DNA from: Eopsaltria australis
Lineage: Eukaryota; Chordata; Aves; Passeriformes; Petroicidae
Assembly: GCA_034509425.1 (NCBI GenBank)
Contig: JAVTVJ010000011.1
Coordinates: 2,790,001 to 2,854,000 of the forward strand
Direction: 5' to 3'
Length of the DNA: 64,000 nt
The notes under the pieces were generated by a model. It worked only from the letters and a program-made list of their open reading frames with translations, searched no databases and was not told where the DNA came from. Numbering within the stretch: the stretch's first letter is position 1; each line of letters starts with the position of its first letter. Of this stretch, positions 61,216 to 64,000 are shown piece after piece. The position numbers were made by a program, and so were the translations under genes.

Positions 61216-63678
61216 GTCAACATTGTATTGTCACTGATTTTCAAGCAGAAGAGTGTTAATACTTGTGTTTTAAACACAGCAACTTTTACGAATTAATTTC
61301 TCATAAGTTTTATAGCAATTTGTTATTTTGACATGGAGTTTCATGAACTCTCTTTTCTTTTTAACCATTATACATTTAACATGAACAGAAAGGATGGGGG
61401 AAAAATGTGTAAAATGTACTGTTCTGCAGTGTCTTCAGGATTTATGATATGCAGATGAGGGTCTAATTTTTCAACAACCTTGGATCTTCCAGAAAAGTTG
61501 AGTTTCCATTTCTACACAGCCTCTGTTTTCGTTCAGCATAAAGCTCATTGCATCCCTAGTATTAACTGAATCACCACAGTTATCAGCAATGCAAATAAAG
61601 GTATTTCCTTTTTAAGCTTTTCTGAATCCTTATATATTTTTCTATATCCAAAAGCCACATATTGTCATGTAGCTATGCAATGGAATATAGCTTTGAATTT
61701 GCTACTTATCCCTATAAAAGAGCAACTTATTTTTTTCTAGTAATGAAAATATTTTATCTGAACTTGGCAACGTTCCATTGCTCACAGGATATCTGTATTT
61801 ATCCTTTCCATTCTCCTTAGCACAACAATGATTGTAGAATGAACATTTCTGTAGCTTTACATACAATTTGTCAATATTAGAAAATCAGAGACAGGAATTA
61901 ACATGCAATGAAAAAATCTTGCTCTGGTCTGTTTCAAAAAGAAAATATTTTTACACTAGTAATGCCCTTCAATGTTACTTGTAATGTTCCCTAAACTATT
62001 TTAATTTGTCTAAAATTATTCTGAGGAAAAAAAACTCCTGGGAGTTTCATCAAACCACACAATTTCCATTAAGTGGTTTTATGGTACCTTAAATAAAACA
62101 AACTTATTAAATCTGAGACATTTTGTAAACCAAATTTAGCTTATAATGTATTTATCATTGTGTTTTGATGACTTTGTTGTAACTATTAGTGGTTTCTTCC
62201 ACACTTCATATAATACCAATCTATTGGATAATTTTGGTCTACTTTTCTGTAAAACTATCTTTAATACTTTAAGCTAGCTAAGAGTGATTAATCCATGGTT
62301 ATCAACATGTAAATTATCAAAACCAATAATAGTATCTTTAGGGATTTATTAATGTATTGGCCATGACTTAATTACATCTAGTGTGATTCATCAGACGTGT
62401 AAAGTATTTAAAAACTTTCTGCTCATGAAGACTTATGCCTCAGTAACTTGCCATTGACCTCTATGGGATTTTTTCTTATTTACACCTTTTGAAATGTAGC
62501 TGTTTGTTCTCTCATATCATTTATTAATGCATGTATTCATGTACACATTCACTCAAGGAAAATCAAAGTTTCTGCTCATGGAAAGCTATATAACACTGCA
62601 CTGCCATATTCAAGAGGAGAAAGGAAAACTCTAATCCCAGCATAGGTACATATCAGTTATTCACTCTGTTTTTACACTTGGATGATAAATTTGCACTAAA
62701 TAAGGATTTCCCAAAAAAAATCCGTGAAGTTGGTCATGTTAAAAAGAAATTTGGTTGGATGCATTAAGCTTATTCCAACAAGTAAGGGAAGAAAATTGCT
62801 GTTATTCATAAACTACACCACTAAAATATTTTAGGATTTATTCAGATGTACTAAATATAATTGGGGAAACTGTGTGAGACAGATACAGAAGATATACAAT
62901 GATAGTATAATATCTATATATATAATATATATATGATTTATATATATTGATATGAGAACTGGGCTGGTATCTACTTTCCCTCTTAGGTGACAGGTACAAT
63001 GCAAGAGAAACCTAACAGCCACTTTCATTCATTGAACCATTCCACTGAGATTTGGCATTTGCTCTTGAGAGCCTCCTAGCACCAAGAGAAGTGATATCTT
63101 TAATAGACAAAGGAAAAAAGAAAGAAAAGAAAGTCCAATAAAGAAATGCAACAAAAAAACCCAACCCACCTTATCTTCTCTGCTGCTGCATTAAAGAACA
63201 CACTACCAGTAACTATTAACTACTCTCCCTTCCACATAGCTTTCCTTTTAAAAAGCAGCTACTTGAGAAAATATTTTCTGTTCTACTAGACTAAATTCCT
63301 TTTTTTTCATATAATTAACAATACTTTCTGCCCTCTGAGTCTGGGATGTTGATATTTGCAACTTTTTGACATTTTATTAATGAAATGCAACTGGTTCCTT
63401 TTTCACTCTGATCTTGGAGTCACACATTTTATCGCCATTAAACAAGGGTTAACCCAGCAAATTTCATTTTACTATTGCCATCCCAAAAGGAACTGTACAG
63501 GTAGGTGATGGAACTTCCATCCTCCCATTGTTGAACCCAAGTAAGATGGGACTTGCATGTCCTGCTATTTGAACATTGGCAGTGATGCCTGAAGGATTTT
63601 TCTGCCTTTCTTCTGAATATTTCTTACATAGTTCCCTATATTCACAAGTATTAGCATGCATACTTGTGATGCTTTAGG
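61216..63678. other. AT-rich non-coding DNA
   Basis: Contains an AT microsatellite at 62905-62955 and an A/C-rich tract near 63140-63168. No gene or repeat family was recognised. Confidence 0.5.
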
Positions 63679-64000
63679 TGATAGTTTAGCCTGGTTTCGT
63701 GGTGTTTAGTAGGCCAGTAGACTAAACACCCCTGAAACTACGTAGAGTTAGAAGACCAAACACTCTGTTTTCATGAGCCCTCAAGGTCTCCTAATAGGAC
63801 AGATTTTGTGAACTAGAAGTTAGCCCACCCAGGCCCCTTATTGGGCCCTCCTGGTAGATATGCTAATGTGCAGAGTCTTTAATTGTATACTCGACTGGGG
63901 GAACGGGGCTTTTTGCGGCGTGTTCTACCTGGACGGCAGAAGCCATCGAATGGGATCCTATTAAAATACCGAGGTAAACAACCCCCAACCCTCTAACCAT
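63679..64000 (+). mobile_element. Probable young LTR, cut by the window end
   Basis: Starting at TGATAGTTTAGCC, the sequence changes to balanced composition and becomes CpG-rich (ACTCGACT, GAACGGGG, GCGGCGTG, GGACGGC, ATCGAATG, ACCGAGG). The order of a tight hairpin, a TATA-like GTATACT at 63886, a GC-rich leader and ATTAAAATA near 63960 fits an LTR with R and U5, including an ATTAAA polyadenylation signal. Retained CpGs suggest recent insertion. The internal retroviral region, if present, would begin beyond the window. The family is not recognised with certainty, and strand and start are inferred. Confidence 0.45.
63701..63730. repeat. 10-base-arm inverted repeat
   Basis: GGTGTTTAGT at 63701-63710 is the exact reverse complement of ACTAAACACC at 63721-63730, with a 10-base spacer. 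The stem extends outward as GTTTC (63694-63698) against GAAAC (63734-63738), with a small internal loop. Confidence 0.85.

Noticed and set aside
1..64000. tRNA, rRNA, snRNA genes or CRISPR arrays
   Set aside because: No cloverleaf with A and B box motifs, no rRNA or U-RNA signature and no regularly spaced repeat-spacer pattern was seen on either strand by eye.

Overview
This window looks like a gene-poor stretch of a bird nuclear genome, most likely a songbird. It is AT-rich and CpG-poor, and no multi-exon gene, tRNA, rRNA, CRISPR array or prokaryote-style operon could be recognised. The avian call rests on three degraded CR1 (chicken repeat 1) LINE fragments with the typical 3' end (variants of TTCTATGATTCTGTGA), and on two solo LTRs that resemble a class III (ERVL-like) endogenous retrovirus family common in passerines. 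Bacterial-style genes are absent. Nearly all open frames are short chance frames, several beginning at GTG or TTG, or lie in low-complexity DNA.

Layout. 1-7.6 kb: AT-rich DNA with one long but ATG-poor frame at 2887-3483. 7.6-8.4 kb: a G-rich purine minisatellite, then a plus-strand solo LTR. 11.0-11.7 kb: a very old L3/CR1-type LINE fossil. 14.66-14.73 kb: a striking hairpin with a 17-bp perfect stem. 15.6-16.2 kb: a second solo LTR of the same family, on the minus strand. 17.3-18.1 kb: two CR1 tails in tandem, the first still carrying a readable end of its reverse-transcriptase frame. 18-27 kb: nothing recognised. 27.2-27.4 kb: an AT-rich cruciform-prone tract. 28-32 kb: sequence resembling conserved non-coding elements, with several palindromes. 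35-43 kb: several small GC- or CpG-raised islands, candidate exons, and a gap-free 145-bp duplicated segment (40.78 and 43.37 kb). 48.2 kb: the best single candidate coding exon (150 bp, both splice sites good). 50.8 kb: a third CR1 tail. 56.0 and 61.0 kb: two unclassified GC-raised islands. 63.7 kb to the window end: the start of a probable young LTR rich in CpG.

No genes here can be shown to work together. The candidate exons do not form a phase-compatible chain, so any gene is either absent (gene desert) or present only as isolated exons inside very large introns. The best leads are the 14.7-kb hairpin, the 48.2-kb exon candidate, the duplicated 145-bp segment, the CpG-bearing island at 36.8-37.0 kb and the homeodomain-type palindrome at 31.8 kb.
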